NCBI RefSeq assembly: GCF_001747095.1
Contig: NZ_MDGP01000001.1
Location: 1,223,001-1,287,000 of the forward strand
Reading direction: 5' to 3'
DNA from: Roseivirga sp. 4D4
GTDB lineage: Bacteria; Bacteroidota; Bacteroidia; Cytophagales; Cyclobacteriaceae
DNA length: 64,000 nucleotides
How positions within the stretch are numbered: position 1 is the stretch's first letter; every line of letters begins with the position of its first letter. Under the pieces are notes generated by a model. The model worked only from the letters and a program-made list of their open reading frames with translations. It made no database searches and had not been told where the DNA came from. The translations under genes were made by a program, and so were the position numbers. Shown in pieces: positions 25,008 through 33,989 of the stretch.

Positions 25008-25193
25008 CTACTCAGAGATCTTCATTTTCTTGTGGATGGCCATTAGAGAACTAGAAAGCATTAACTCCTTGCTCACGTCACTAACGTTATCCACGTACTT
25101 CCTGATACGCTTGCTTGTTTTCAGAGATCGCTGTTGGATGCTTTCTTCAGCATACTTCAACAATTTTCCTCCGATTTCTTTAGTCTTTTTCAT
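25008..25193 (-). CDS. 61-residue basic helical protein
   Basis: From ATG 25193 the product is 61 residues, highly basic and predicted helical (MKKTKEIGGKLLKYAEES, TSKRIRKYVDNVSDV). A GTG at 25232 would add 13 residues, but the ATG is preferred. It is followed by a plausible intrinsic terminator, which supports it as a real gene. No family recognised; a nucleic-acid or membrane-surface role is only a guess. Confidence 0.5.
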   Translation of the reverse strand: MKKTKEIGGKLLKYAEESIQQRSLKTSKRIRKYVDNVSDVSKELMLSSSLMAIHKKMKISE

Positions 25194-25357
25194 AGGTGTT
25201 TTATCTAACGTAATAATAACATCTTCCAGCACTTAGATGTTTACTAAAAGATACGCTCTATCCAATATTTATTCCAACGGAAAATTATATCTACGGTTGG
25301 TATGTTGTTCAATAAATTAAACAACCAAGTCAGCACTCACCCTACTTTTGGGTGCCA

Positions 25358-26689
25358 CTAAAATGTCAAGATTTGTCGCTTCTCTTTGAATTGATTGATA
25401 ATCCGGTGTACCTCGGGATTGTCAGGATAAACTTGAACAATGTCTCTCAATTCGTCCAGTGAATCTCCCTTGAAGTCATTATCAAAAAAACCAAACCCCT
25501 TATAAGCACCTTCTTCTACCAGAACCACGCTCTTCTCTCCTATGGTTCTACCCTCACCCAACAAGCAATAGGTCTGCTTGGCATCATCTAATGAGGCTAT
25601 CGCGATTTTAAATCGTTCCTTCAGTTCTTCTTTTTCAGAGTCTTTGAAAGAATAGCCGAAATACTTCATCATTGAAGCTGGAAGGCTACACAGTTCAGGA
25701 TCGAGGTTATGTTCTTTTACAAATTGGATCAGGAAGGTTCTTGCCTTATCAAAAGACGTAAATGCCTTGACTGGAACGTGCCCCTTTTGCACTTTCCCTA
25801 TAGACAATCGATGAAAGCCTCTTACATCTTCATAATGATACAATCCGTATTTGGCCGAAGGATATTTTTGCGCCTTATTGAACGGAGGAAACAGTCTTTT
25901 TATTTCGAAGGACTCCAGAAGAAAGGCGATCAGTTCATCGCCACACAGCTCGTAAGAGATATCGTAAATCTGATCCTTCAAGCCTTGTTTATAAACTACA
26001 TCAGTGGCAGAAAAATGATTTCTGATACGGGCCTTGATCTTATTTGCCTTACCGACATAAAGCACCTTTCCATGTTCATCGCGGAAATAATAAACCCCTG
26101 TAAGCTCTGGAAGGTCCTCAAAAGTCTTTTTAGGAAGGTTTGGCGGTAAATCTGCCTCTTTCGAGTTTCGCTTTAAAAATTGATCGATCTGCCCCGTATC
26201 GTTTTGGATCAAAAGGTCCATTAATTCAACCGTGGCTCTAGCATCGCCCATAGCCCTATGTCGTGCCCCATTTTCAATTCCAAAGTGCTCGCTAAGCCTT
26301 CCCAGGCTGTAGGATTTTAAGCCTGGAAATATCTTACGACTCAATCTCACAGTACAGAGTTTATTGAGGTTGAGGTTTCCGCCAAGCTCTTGAAATTCTT
26401 TCTTGATGAAAGAGTAATCGAAATTGACATTGTGGGCTACAAATATATTGCCTTCCAGGAGCTGATGAACCTCTTTCGCTATCTCATAAAACTTGGGAGC
26501 GTCATACACCATTTCGTTAGAAATACCCGTAAGCGAAGTGATCCCTATAGGAATACCACATTCAGGGTTCACCAATGACTGGAATTCATCGACCACTCGT
26601 TTGCCATCATGAATGAGTATGGCAATCTCAGTGATCTTGCCATAGGCCGCTGAGCTACCTGTAGTTTCTATGTCGACAATCGCGTACAT
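25358..26689 (-). CDS. DnaQ-like 3'-5' exonuclease fused to a GIY-YIG nuclease domain
   Basis: The 443-residue cytoplasmic protein has an epsilon-type exonuclease (about 1-170; ExoI DIETTG, ExoII HNVNFDYSF, ExoIII HRAMGDA with catalytic D) and a UvrC/Cho-like GIY-YIG domain (about 200-285; LTGVYYFRDEHGKVLYVGKANKI, R and E further on). The last 150 residues have no clear family. This fusion is common in Bacteroidota and thought to act in nucleotide-excision-like repair. It is divergent from the ATP-cone/endonuclease gene, with 48 bp between the chosen starts, suggesting shared control. Confidence 0.9.
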   Translation of the reverse strand: MYAIVDIETTGSSAAYGKITEIAILIHDGKRVVDEFQSLVNPECGIPIGITSLTGISNEMVYDAPKFYEIAKEVHQLLEGNIFVAHNVNFDYSFIKKEFQELGGNLNLNKLCTVRLSRKIFPGLKSYSLGRLSEHFGIENGARHRAMGDARATVELMDLLIQNDTGQIDQFLKRNSKEADLPPNLPKKTFEDLPELTGVYYFRDEHGKVLYVGKANKIKARIRNHFSATDVVYKQGLKDQIYDISYELCGDELIAFLLESFEIKRLFPPFNKAQKYPSAKYGLYHYEDVRGFHRLSIGKVQKGHVPVKAFTSFDKARTFLIQFVKEHNLDPELCSLPASMMKYFGYSFKDSEKEELKERFKIAIASLDDAKQTYCLLGEGRTIGEKSVVLVEEGAYKGFGFFDNDFKGDSLDELRDIVQVYPDNPEVHRIINQFKEKRQILTF

Positions 26690-26737
26690 TGAATGAAATT
26701 TAGGGAAGATTTTTTGCTTTCACTATTTTGTAAAAGC

Positions 26738-27568
26738 ATGAAAAGCACATTGATAAAAAAGTCTTCTGGAGAACTGGTTCCCTTCTCCACCGAGAAGCTG
26801 GAACACTCGCTTTTTCGTTCTGGGGCAAGCCCCGAACTCATTCAAAAAATCACCAATTCGGTGCTAGCTTTACCCACCCAAAACCTGAGTACAAAAGAGG
26901 TATATAAACATGCCTTTCAGTTGCTCAGAAAATCGTCTTTCCAGCTTGCCGCACGATACAAGTTGCAAAAGGCAATATTGGAATTGGGTCCATCTGGCTA
27001 CCCCTTCGAGGAGTATGTCTCTCATCTCTTTGCATTTCAGGGTTTGGATTCAGATGTGGGGGTTATTATGAAAGGCAAACGCATTACACATGAGGTGGAT
27101 GTCTGGGCAAAAAACCACGAGGTGCAATACATAGTGGAATGCAAACATCACAGTAACCAGAATTACAAATCAGATATTAAAGTTGTCCTATATGTACATT
27201 CTCGATTCAATGATGTGGTGTCACAATTGAAGAAACAGCAGTCACCCAAACTACAGTACAAGTGTTGGATTGTCACCAATACTCGTTTTACTGCTGATGC
27301 AGTTGCTTATGCTTCAGGAGAAAACATTGAGCTAATGGCCTGGAACTTCCCGAGCAAAGGAAGCCTTAGAGACAGGATTGACATCTCGGGTTTATATCCG
27401 ATTACATGCCTCTGCTCATTGACTAAGTCAGAAAAACAGTTCTTACTCGATCAAAAAGTCGTGCTCTGCAAGGAGATATTAGATCGTCCAGCCCTGCTAA
27501 ACTTTATTCGTTCTAAAAAGACCGATAAAGTCATTGAGGAGTGTAAGTCACTCGTCAAAGGCGATTAA
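26738..27568 (+). CDS. ATP-cone plus Mrr-like restriction endonuclease
   Basis: Starting at ATG 26738 the protein has 276 residues; an upstream in-frame ATG at 26693 would add 15 residues that do not match the ATP-cone start. Residues 1-90 form an ATP-cone (KKSSGELVPFSTEKLEHSLFRSG), the nucleotide-sensing module of ribonucleotide reductase and NrdR. Residues 95-220 carry an Mrr-type PD-(D/E)XK nuclease with D121 and E134-C-K136 (HEVDVW, YIVECKHH). No methyltransferase or helicase partner is seen. It faces the exonuclease/GIY-YIG gene and is convergent with the symporter gene. Confidence 0.85.
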   Translation: MKSTLIKKSSGELVPFSTEKLEHSLFRSGASPELIQKITNSVLALPTQNLSTKEVYKHAFQLLRKSSFQLAARYKLQKAILELGPSGYPFEEYVSHLFAFQGLDSDVGVIMKGKRITHEVDVWAKNHEVQYIVECKHHSNQNYKSDIKVVLYVHSRFNDVVSQLKKQQSPKLQYKCWIVTNTRFTADAVAYASGENIELMAWNFPSKGSLRDRIDISGLYPITCLCSLTKSEKQFLLDQKVVLCKEILDRPALLNFIRSKKTDKVIEECKSLVKGD

Positions 27569-29275
27569 TTATCTATCCCTCACTACCTTGATAATAAAGC
27601 TGAAAACAATCACCAGAATACACCCAAATGCATTGTACCATAGAAAGCCCATTTTGAATATTCCTGCCTGGCCGATCGTATTCAGGTAGTGTATAACTAT
27701 AATAGCTATCTGACTGAGTACCGCTCCAATGAACACTGCATTTGATTTGATGCTCTTAAAGAAGAAAGCCACTACAAAGATTCCCAATACGGTTGGGTAG
27801 AACAAAGAACCGATCAGGTTGACTGCCTGAATTAGATTCTCAAATAGTGAGAGTGTGGAAGCCACAATGATGGCCAATATGCCCCATGCAAGCGTGAACA
27901 TCTTTGAAGATTTCAGATAATGAAGGTCATCCCCGTCTTGTTTGACACGTCTTTTATAAAAATCTATGGTTGTCGTACTACCCAGTGCATTTAACTCCGA
28001 AGAGGTTGATGACATGGCAGCTGAAAAGATAACCGCAAAGAGCAAACCTACGATACCAATGGGTAGAACACTCATGACATAGTTCATGAAAATGTAATCC
28101 TTGTCATTGACTTCTGCGCCTGGCACGGCCTCACCTATCATTGCCCTTGCCTCATCTCTGATGGCGTCAGATTGGGTTTGCATCTGGTTAACACGTGCTT
28201 TTGCCACTGCCACTTGAGTTTCATCTCCAGAGTCAACGGCTGCAGTAAGGTCATTTACAGCCTCAAGCTTACGCTCAAATACGTCTTCATAGTCTGATTC
28301 TAAGCCACGGAATTCATCGGCATAGGGCGTTTCGTAAACCTGTTCTTTCACTGTTTCATTGAAGAAGACTGGTGGTTGATTGTATTGATAAAATACAAAG
28401 ACCATCGCGCCAATCAGCAGGATGATAAATTGCATCGGTACCTTCAGCAGGCCATTCATCATAAGCCCCAATCGGCTTTCTGAAAGCGATTTGCCGGATA
28501 AATAGCGCTGCACCTGAGATTGATCTGTGCCAAAATATGACATAAACAGGAATACAGCCCCTGTAATACCCGACCAGAAATTATAACGATCGCTCAGGTC
28601 AAATTCGAAGTTAACCACGTTCAATTTGCCCATTTTTCCAGCTACCTGAAGCGCATCTCCGAAGCCAACCCCCGAGGGCAAGGAAACAATCACGAGGTAT
28701 CCCGCCAAGACCATACCACCCATCATAATGGCCATTTGCGCCTTCTGTGTTTGAGTGACTGCTTTGGTACCACCTGAAACTGTGTAGATAATCACCATAA
28801 CACCAATAATGATGTTGGTCAGTTTGAGATCCCAACCCAATAAAGAAGATAAAATTATAGATGGAGCATAGATTGTAATACCAGCACCTAAACCTCTCTG
28901 TATTAAAAAGATAAAAGCAGCTAACATTCGAGTTTTCATATCGAATCGTGTCTCCAGATACTCGTAGGCAGTATAAACTTTTAGCTTATAGTAAATCGGT
29001 AAGAAAAAGACCGCTATCAAGATCATTGCGATCGGCAAACCAAAGTAGAATTGGATGAAACGCATGCCATCCGTATAGGCCTGACCCGGAGTGGAAAGGA
29101 AGGTAATGGCACTGGCTTGAGTCGCCATAATGGACAAACCAATGGCCCACCATTTCACATCGCTCCCACCTCTTAAATAGCTGTCCATGTCTTTGGTACC
29201 ACGCGTTTTCCAAACACCATAGGCCACAATGGAAAGAAGCGTACCAAAGAGTACAATCCAGTCAATAGTACTCAT
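27569..29275 (-). CDS. Na+/solute symporter, SSS family
   Basis: The 568-residue membrane protein has about 13 spans and the SSS hallmarks: GGSDVKWWAIGLSIMATQASAITFLSTPG near the N-terminus and SGGTKAVTQT. A long loop of about 100 residues between spans 8 and 9 (about 325-400) is rich in charged residues and forms a coiled stretch; it seems long for the family. The ATG overlaps the stop of a 45-residue membrane protein gene by 4 bp, and that gene overlaps the deacetylase gene, so three genes are coupled. A sugar or amino-sugar substrate would fit the deacetylase (inference). Confidence 0.9.
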   Translation of the reverse strand: MSTIDWIVLFGTLLSIVAYGVWKTRGTKDMDSYLRGGSDVKWWAIGLSIMATQASAITFLSTPGQAYTDGMRFIQFYFGLPIAMILIAVFFLPIYYKLKVYTAYEYLETRFDMKTRMLAAFIFLIQRGLGAGITIYAPSIILSSLLGWDLKLTNIIIGVMVIIYTVSGGTKAVTQTQKAQMAIMMGGMVLAGYLVIVSLPSGVGFGDALQVAGKMGKLNVVNFEFDLSDRYNFWSGITGAVFLFMSYFGTDQSQVQRYLSGKSLSESRLGLMMNGLLKVPMQFIILLIGAMVFVFYQYNQPPVFFNETVKEQVYETPYADEFRGLESDYEDVFERKLEAVNDLTAAVDSGDETQVAVAKARVNQMQTQSDAIRDEARAMIGEAVPGAEVNDKDYIFMNYVMSVLPIGIVGLLFAVIFSAAMSSTSSELNALGSTTTIDFYKRRVKQDGDDLHYLKSSKMFTLAWGILAIIVASTLSLFENLIQAVNLIGSLFYPTVLGIFVVAFFFKSIKSNAVFIGAVLSQIAIIVIHYLNTIGQAGIFKMGFLWYNAFGCILVIVFSFIIKVVRDR

Positions 29276-29409
29276 GAATAATATTGGGTAAAGAGATGAA
29301 ACAAGAGGATTAAAATGCCTAAAACTGTCATTACAAGCCAGTACATTTTAGACCAGGAATTAAAAAATGGAGGCTTATCTTGATTCGCCTCTTCTATCTT
29401 TTCGGTCAT
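29272..29409 (-). CDS. 45-residue single-span membrane protein coupled to the SSS symporter
   Basis: The frame begins at ATG 29409 and ends at TGA 29274-29272. Its start overlaps the deacetylase stop and its stop overlaps the symporter start, both by ATGA. The product has a soluble, acidic N-terminus, an aromatic belt (FFNSWSKMYW) and a single hydrophobic helix (LVMTVLGILILLFHLF) ending TQYYS. The layout resembles small accessory subunits next to other SSS symporters (for example the DUF4212 type), though I cannot place it in that family. Likely a symporter partner. Confidence 0.8.
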   Translation of the reverse strand: MTEKIEEANQDKPPFFNSWSKMYWLVMTVLGILILLFHLFTQYYS

Positions 29410-31940
29410 TTCTTATTGTTTTCCACTGAGTTCAAGGTAGTGTTTTTTGGCTTTTCCTGACCTAGTGAAATCATATTAGTGAATATTCTGAATGCACCCG
29501 ACACCCCTGCCGGCAACTCACGAAACCATGAATAACCTGTATAGACGAAGTATCCTTCACCGTATTCAGCTACCAAAAGCCCTCCGTTCTTCGGTGTTTC
29601 ACCAGGGTCGTTACTCGAGAGAATTGGTGTATATTTTGCATCCCATTGATTTGGAAAATAAAGCCCTCTCTCCTGTACCCAACCTTCAAAATCCTTCTCT
29701 GTGATCTTATTTGGACCATTAATAATTGGATGATCTGGTGCCAGAATCGTTACGTTAGCTTCTTCAACGGTCACGCGATCTCGTGAAATGCGAAATGGAT
29801 ATGGGCCTATTTCTCGTTGATTTCTCATTGAAGTATTGTACTGAGTAATTACTGTACCTCCGCCTTTGACATACTCCATTAAACGAGGTTGGACCACGCT
29901 CATTCGCTCTATTGTATTGTATGCTCTTACACCTACAATAACTGTTTCAAAGGCCTCTAGGCTTTCGGCAGTAATGTTGTTAGGGTCAAGAATGGTGACG
30001 GTATAACCGACCTGTTCCAAACTTTCTGGAATTGCATCTCCAGAGCCCATGATATATCCGATATACTGACTAGTTCTATTAATATCTACCCTAGCCACTT
30101 TCGTATTGCTCTTAGGAAAAATGGTCTGAACCGGGATATGATCGTATTCGATCGTTTTCAAACCTCTGTCATAGGTCTTTCCATTATATGAAGCACTTAC
30201 ACCAATATATGCCTCCTCTGGGTTTGTTGGAGGTAAAACACTGAAAGCCACAGATAGCTCTTCATTCTTTTGCTTTAGGTCATAGTCGACCGATGCCGGG
30301 TTGGACTTCCAACCTGAAGGTAAGTCAAGGCTTACAACACCGTTGACGTTAGATCTACCAGCCTTCACTACCACATTGATGGTCTTTGGCTCATTATCAG
30401 GGAAGATCAATACACTTTCCTTAATCTCCGCCATTACAGGGGGAGTGATTGCAAATGGTCTATACACCTCTCCCTTAACACGATCGCTTCTCTTATGAAT
30501 AATATCGGTGGTGTACTCATAAGGCTTTCCGTCAATTTCTAATTCGAAGGTGGCGGTAATAGCCCCTGGGTTCTCTGCGAGTCCGATCATTTCTTGATCA
30601 TCTACTCGGTACATTCCTAAAGAAGCCTCTTGCGCCAACCAGTAAGGTTGAGAGTAAGCCATATCATCAAGAATCTTGATAGAATCATTCTGGATCAATC
30701 TCACATTATTCTTTAGCGTTTTGCCAACAGCTATGCGCTTACTTACAGACGGCAACCTGATTGACTTGAGTCTTGTAGATAGATTAGAACGGTTAATGGC
30801 TTCGAAATAAATGGGTACTAATTCTCCGGGTACAGCACTGTAAGTTCTAGCCGCGACTTCAAGATAAAGCCCCATGGCCGACTTGATAACTACATCTAGC
30901 TCTTTCAATTTTACGTTCTTCCAATACTCATCTTCGAGGCTAAGCAGGGCCTCTCTAGCTTGTAATAACGTTGGAACAATAGCCGAAGGATTTTCCAGGT
31001 CATAGTCTTTGTTGGCCTTTGAGATCAACGCAGACACCTTTTCTCCTCCTTTGACTCTATTCCAAGTTTGATCGATATCGGCAAAGACATCCCCCTTCGG
31101 TAGAGCGCCTTTCCAGCTCATCAAAAATTCCTTGTTCTGACCTCGAGAACCCATCCTCCCAAAGCCTTGAGACTTATGCTCACTGCTACTCAGTGCGGCA
31201 ATCTCACCATAAGACTTGCCTAATAATGCATTATACTCTCCCAAGTCAACGGTATAATAACCGTCTTGACCTTCGTGATTGGCACCACCTCTACCGAAGT
31301 TATAGGTGTTCCAGTAAAGTCCTTTGGGTTGCCAAGGCTTTACATATTTCAGTTGTTCTGGGTACTTGGTTGGATCATTTGCTATTTCGAAGGCCTCCAT
31401 AGCAAGCAATGCAGACGCGGTATGATGACCATGCATTCCAGGTCTTCCTCTCGTTGTATCAAATCTTGCGATCATCACATCAGGCCTGAACTTTCTGACA
31501 TTCCAAACTACATCCGCAAGGGCATCATCCCGATCCCAGGTATTAAAAGTTTCGTCAGGATCTTTCGAAAATCCGAAATCATTGGTCCTTGTAAAAAATT
31601 GCTCGCTGCCGTCCTTTCTACGAGCCGCTAGAAGCTCTTGGGTTCTTATAATACCCAAGTATTCTCTTATTTCTGTACCAATCAAATTCTGTCCACCATC
31701 TCCTCTTGTCATAGCCAAATAGCCCGTGCGGAGTTTTCTTTCCAGTGACATATAGCCAATCAGTCGGGTATTCTCATCGTCTGGATGTGCTGCCACATAG
31801 AGTACAGATCCTAACACCTCTAGTTTATTTAAAGCTTGTTTTATTTCTGCCGCATTAAGCTTTTTGGGTGCTTGTGCTGATGCGAAATTGCCGAACGTGA
31901 ATAGTGAGATTAAGAGAAGAATCTTGAATTGTAGTTTCAT
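29406..31940 (-). CDS. secreted PIG-L family deacetylase with large C-terminal region
   Basis: From ATG 31940 the protein has 844 residues with a signal peptide ending FASAQ; 45 further upstream codons do not form a signal and are left out. The PIG-L domain (about 40-300) has AAHPDDE (H52, D54, D55) and the HGHH site at about 175, the metal ligands of N-acetylglucosaminyl deacetylases. The rest contains Ig/NPCBM-like strands and a C-terminal class-I-glutamine-amidotransferase-like fold (VIVGVRAYNTIE, GGGTVITQYNTS). It probably deacetylates an exported amino-sugar substrate, whose product the co-encoded symporter could import. Confidence 0.88.
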   Translation of the reverse strand: MKLQFKILLLISLFTFGNFASAQAPKKLNAAEIKQALNKLEVLGSVLYVAAHPDDENTRLIGYMSLERKLRTGYLAMTRGDGGQNLIGTEIREYLGIIRTQELLAARRKDGSEQFFTRTNDFGFSKDPDETFNTWDRDDALADVVWNVRKFRPDVMIARFDTTRGRPGMHGHHTASALLAMEAFEIANDPTKYPEQLKYVKPWQPKGLYWNTYNFGRGGANHEGQDGYYTVDLGEYNALLGKSYGEIAALSSSEHKSQGFGRMGSRGQNKEFLMSWKGALPKGDVFADIDQTWNRVKGGEKVSALISKANKDYDLENPSAIVPTLLQAREALLSLEDEYWKNVKLKELDVVIKSAMGLYLEVAARTYSAVPGELVPIYFEAINRSNLSTRLKSIRLPSVSKRIAVGKTLKNNVRLIQNDSIKILDDMAYSQPYWLAQEASLGMYRVDDQEMIGLAENPGAITATFELEIDGKPYEYTTDIIHKRSDRVKGEVYRPFAITPPVMAEIKESVLIFPDNEPKTINVVVKAGRSNVNGVVSLDLPSGWKSNPASVDYDLKQKNEELSVAFSVLPPTNPEEAYIGVSASYNGKTYDRGLKTIEYDHIPVQTIFPKSNTKVARVDINRTSQYIGYIMGSGDAIPESLEQVGYTVTILDPNNITAESLEAFETVIVGVRAYNTIERMSVVQPRLMEYVKGGGTVITQYNTSMRNQREIGPYPFRISRDRVTVEEANVTILAPDHPIINGPNKITEKDFEGWVQERGLYFPNQWDAKYTPILSSNDPGETPKNGGLLVAEYGEGYFVYTGYSWFRELPAGVSGAFRIFTNMISLGQEKPKNTTLNSVENNKK

Positions 31941-32036
31941 AAGGCTCGTTGAACTAATGGATTTGTCTACGGATGCGAATATAGGAAGTTGTGAGTACCT
32001 ACATATAGACACTTTTGTAAACGGTATATAATGAAA

Positions 32037-32060
32037 GAGGCCGCTACTCCTAGCGACCTC
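32037..32060 (-). terminator. possible terminator after the small lipoprotein gene
   Basis: GAGGCCGCT (32037-32045) and AGCGACCTC (32052-32060) pair at 8 of 9 positions around a 6-nt loop, 28 bp after the lipoprotein stop. On the minus strand only a short CTTTC tail follows, so efficiency is doubtful. Confidence 0.45.
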
Positions 32061-32087
32061 CGGATCAAAACTCAAAACAACAATTTT

Positions 32088-32498
32088 TTATCTTCTGACA
32101 AGCACAGCATTACAAAAATCTGTTGGCTTATTAGGTGAGAATGTATCGTCCACAGAGTAGGTTAAATACAAATCTCCGAATTCATTTCTTCCAGTGCCTT
32201 CTACTACATACCCACCGATTATTTGTCTAGGAATCGTGAGTCTATCTCCCCTTACCTCGGCAAATACTTCGATATCCACAGCGTAGAAGTTTCTGATATA
32301 GATGACATTACTGAAGTCATCCGAATCTCTTACGATGCGCGTATTGTAATAAGTCAGCTGATCGTAAGTTTCACTGTATTCTTCTGTTTCAAAACGACCG
32401 AGATAGTTATCTCTGTCATCATATGGCACCTCAACGAGCGTGATATCACAACTCGACAATAGTGCTAGTACAGATACTATGAGTAAACCTTTTTTCAT
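32088..32498 (-). CDS. small outer-membrane lipoprotein
   Basis: Starting at ATG 32498 the product is 136 residues with lipobox LLSSC (C16). The start is fixed by an unusually good Shine-Dalgarno sequence, AAAGGAGG, ending 5 bp before the ATG. The mature part is rich in beta strands with charged and aromatic residues and shows no family I recognise. It reads the same way as the deacetylase gene, 147 bp further on, with a possible terminator between. Function unknown. Confidence 0.72.
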   Translation of the reverse strand: MKKGLLIVSVLALLSSCDITLVEVPYDDRDNYLGRFETEEYSETYDQLTYYNTRIVRDSDDFSNVIYIRNFYAVDIEVFAEVRGDRLTIPRQIIGGYVVEGTGRNEFGDLYLTYSVDDTFSPNKPTDFCNAVLVRR

Positions 32499-32564
32499 TT
32501 TGACCTCCTTTTGGTTGATGTTGCTATGTACATTTCCAAAATGATGCCAAAAATGTGTGAGCAT

Positions 32565-32602
32565 GAAAAAAGCCCCTTTCTGAACCTATCAAAAAGGGGC
32601 TT
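32565..32602 (-). terminator. intrinsic terminator after yebC
   Basis: AAGCCCCTTT (32570-32579) pairs with AAAGGGGCTT (32593-32602). On the minus strand a T run follows the stem. It lies 21 bp after the yebC stop codon. Confidence 0.9.
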
Positions 32603-32622
32603 AAAAACTTGAAATTAGCGTT

Positions 32623-33360
32623 TTAGGCTATATTAGAATAGACTGCTTGTACGTCATCGTCATCTTCGAGTTTATCAAGAAGTTTTTCGATTTCTTCTAA
32701 TTGCTCGTCTGAAAACTCGACCGGAGTAGTTGGGAATCTTTTGAGGTTGGCACTCTTTACATCAATAGACAAGCCTTCTAATGCAGATTGCAGTGAGCCA
32801 AAATTGGTATAATCTCCATAGACATAAACAGAAGTAACTTCCTCTCCATCCTGATTCTCTTCTATCTGCTCTTCTATCTCCTCGAGGCCAGCATCTATCA
32901 ACTCGAATTCAAGTTCTTCGAGATCCATTTCGTCCTTTTTCTCAAATTCAAAGACTGCCTTGCGATTAAACATGTATTCCAATGAACCAGTTGGCACCAG
33001 TGCCCCATCTACTTTATTGAAATAGGATCTTACGTTGGCAACTGTCCTGTTTTGGTTATCTGTAGCACACTCAACAAAAACCAAAACACCGTGAGGTCCT
33101 TTGCCCTCGTAGTTCATTTCTACGTATGCCTCAACATCCTTGCTGGTAGCTCTTTTAATGGCTCCATCGATGTTGTCCTTTGGCATGTTCTGCGCCTTGG
33201 CATTTTGAATAGCCGTACGCAATGCTGCATTCATATCGGGATCAGGACCACCTTCTTTCGCAGCCATAGTAATGGCCTTACCAAGTTTTGGAAAAACGCG
33301 AGACATCATACCCCAACGTTTCATCTTTCTACCTTTACGAAATTCAAATGCTCTTCCCAT
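32623..33360 (-). CDS. yebC: YebC/PmpR-family protein
   Basis: The 245-residue cytoplasmic protein opens [25 protein letters not shown] and has the three-domain YebC layout with [44 protein letters not shown] and a C-terminal acidic stretch. The family was described as transcriptional regulators and more recently linked to translation of proline stretches. The open frame ends normally and a strong terminator follows. A TAATTTTG -7-like element (33395-33388) lies 28-35 bp upstream. Confidence 0.93.
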   Translation of the reverse strand: MGRAFEFRKGRKMKRWGMMSRVFPKLGKAITMAAKEGGPDPDMNAALRTAIQNAKAQNMPKDNIDGAIKRATSKDVEAYVEMNYEGKGPHGVLVFVECATDNQNRTVANVRSYFNKVDGALVPTGSLEYMFNRKAVFEFEKKDEMDLEELEFELIDAGLEEIEEQIEENQDGEEVTSVYVYGDYTNFGSLQSALEGLSIDVKSANLKRFPTTPVEFSDEQLEEIEKLLDKLEDDDDVQAVYSNIA

Positions 33361-33419
33361 TATAATCTTTGGTTCTTATTGAGGTATCAAAATTAAAAAG
33401 TCTTGAAAATTCAGAGCCC

Positions 33420-33896
33420 TCATTTATCGTCTTTTTTTGATCGAGGGTCAATAAAGGTCTGATCTACCATTGGCCCTGTTTTCATTCCTCCTAGCAAGTG
33501 CAAGTGAATATGAAAAACAGATTGTCCTGCATCTTCATTGGTATTCATTGAAAGTCTATAACCCGTGTCTGCAATACCATACTTCTTGGCTAGGTCTCTA
33601 GCCACCTTGTACATCTTTCCGATTAAGTGCAAATCCTCGTCCTTAAGATCGCTAATGGTGGGAATTCGCTTTTTGGGAACAATGAGGTAATGAACAGGAG
33701 TTTGTCTTCTCAAGGGCACAAAGGCAATGATTTCATTGTCCTTATAGACTATTTCGGCCGGTAGCTCACCATCCCAAATCTTTTCAAAAGGAGATTTAAC
33801 AGAGAGCTTTTTCTCTTTTTGGGTTGTATACTCCTTGGATTGTGCATTGGCATAAAAGCCTATTACAAGGAATGCGAAGACAAAAATCTTTTTCAT
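33420..33896 (-). CDS. HIT-family protein with a signal peptide
   Basis: From ATG 33896 the product is 158 residues (the only start further upstream is TTG). It has a clear signal peptide (KKIFVFAFLVIGFYANAQ) followed by a complete HIT domain (about 35-150) ending in the catalytic triad HIHLHLLGG. HIT proteins hydrolyse nucleotide phosphoramidates and dinucleotides, normally in the cytoplasm, so export is unusual. It is the last gene before a terminator that separates it from leuB, and reads the same way as yebC with 59 bp between. Confidence 0.9.
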   Translation of the reverse strand: MKKIFVFAFLVIGFYANAQSKEYTTQKEKKLSVKSPFEKIWDGELPAEIVYKDNEIIAFVPLRRQTPVHYLIVPKKRIPTISDLKDEDLHLIGKMYKVARDLAKKYGIADTGYRLSMNTNEDAGQSVFHIHLHLLGGMKTGPMVDQTFIDPRSKKDDK

Positions 33897-33938
33897 AGTG
33901 GTTGTCAAAACGGTAAATCACTAGGAAAGTTAAAAGAA

Positions 33939-33962
33939 AAAGCCCCGACTAATCGGGGCTTT
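33939..33962 (-). terminator. intrinsic terminator after leuB
   Basis: AAAGCCCCGA (33939-33948) pairs over 10 bp with TCGGGGCTTT (33953-33962) around a CTAA loop. T-rich sequence follows on the minus strand. It lies 28 bp after the leuB stop and ends the leu operon. Confidence 0.9.
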
Positions 33963-33989
33963 AAAATCAACAAACCTGAATTTCAAGTA

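Noticed and set aside
25338..25354. CACCC/GGGTG hairpin after the exonuclease/GIY-YIG gene as terminator
   Set aside because: The stem is 5 bp and no T run follows on the minus strand.
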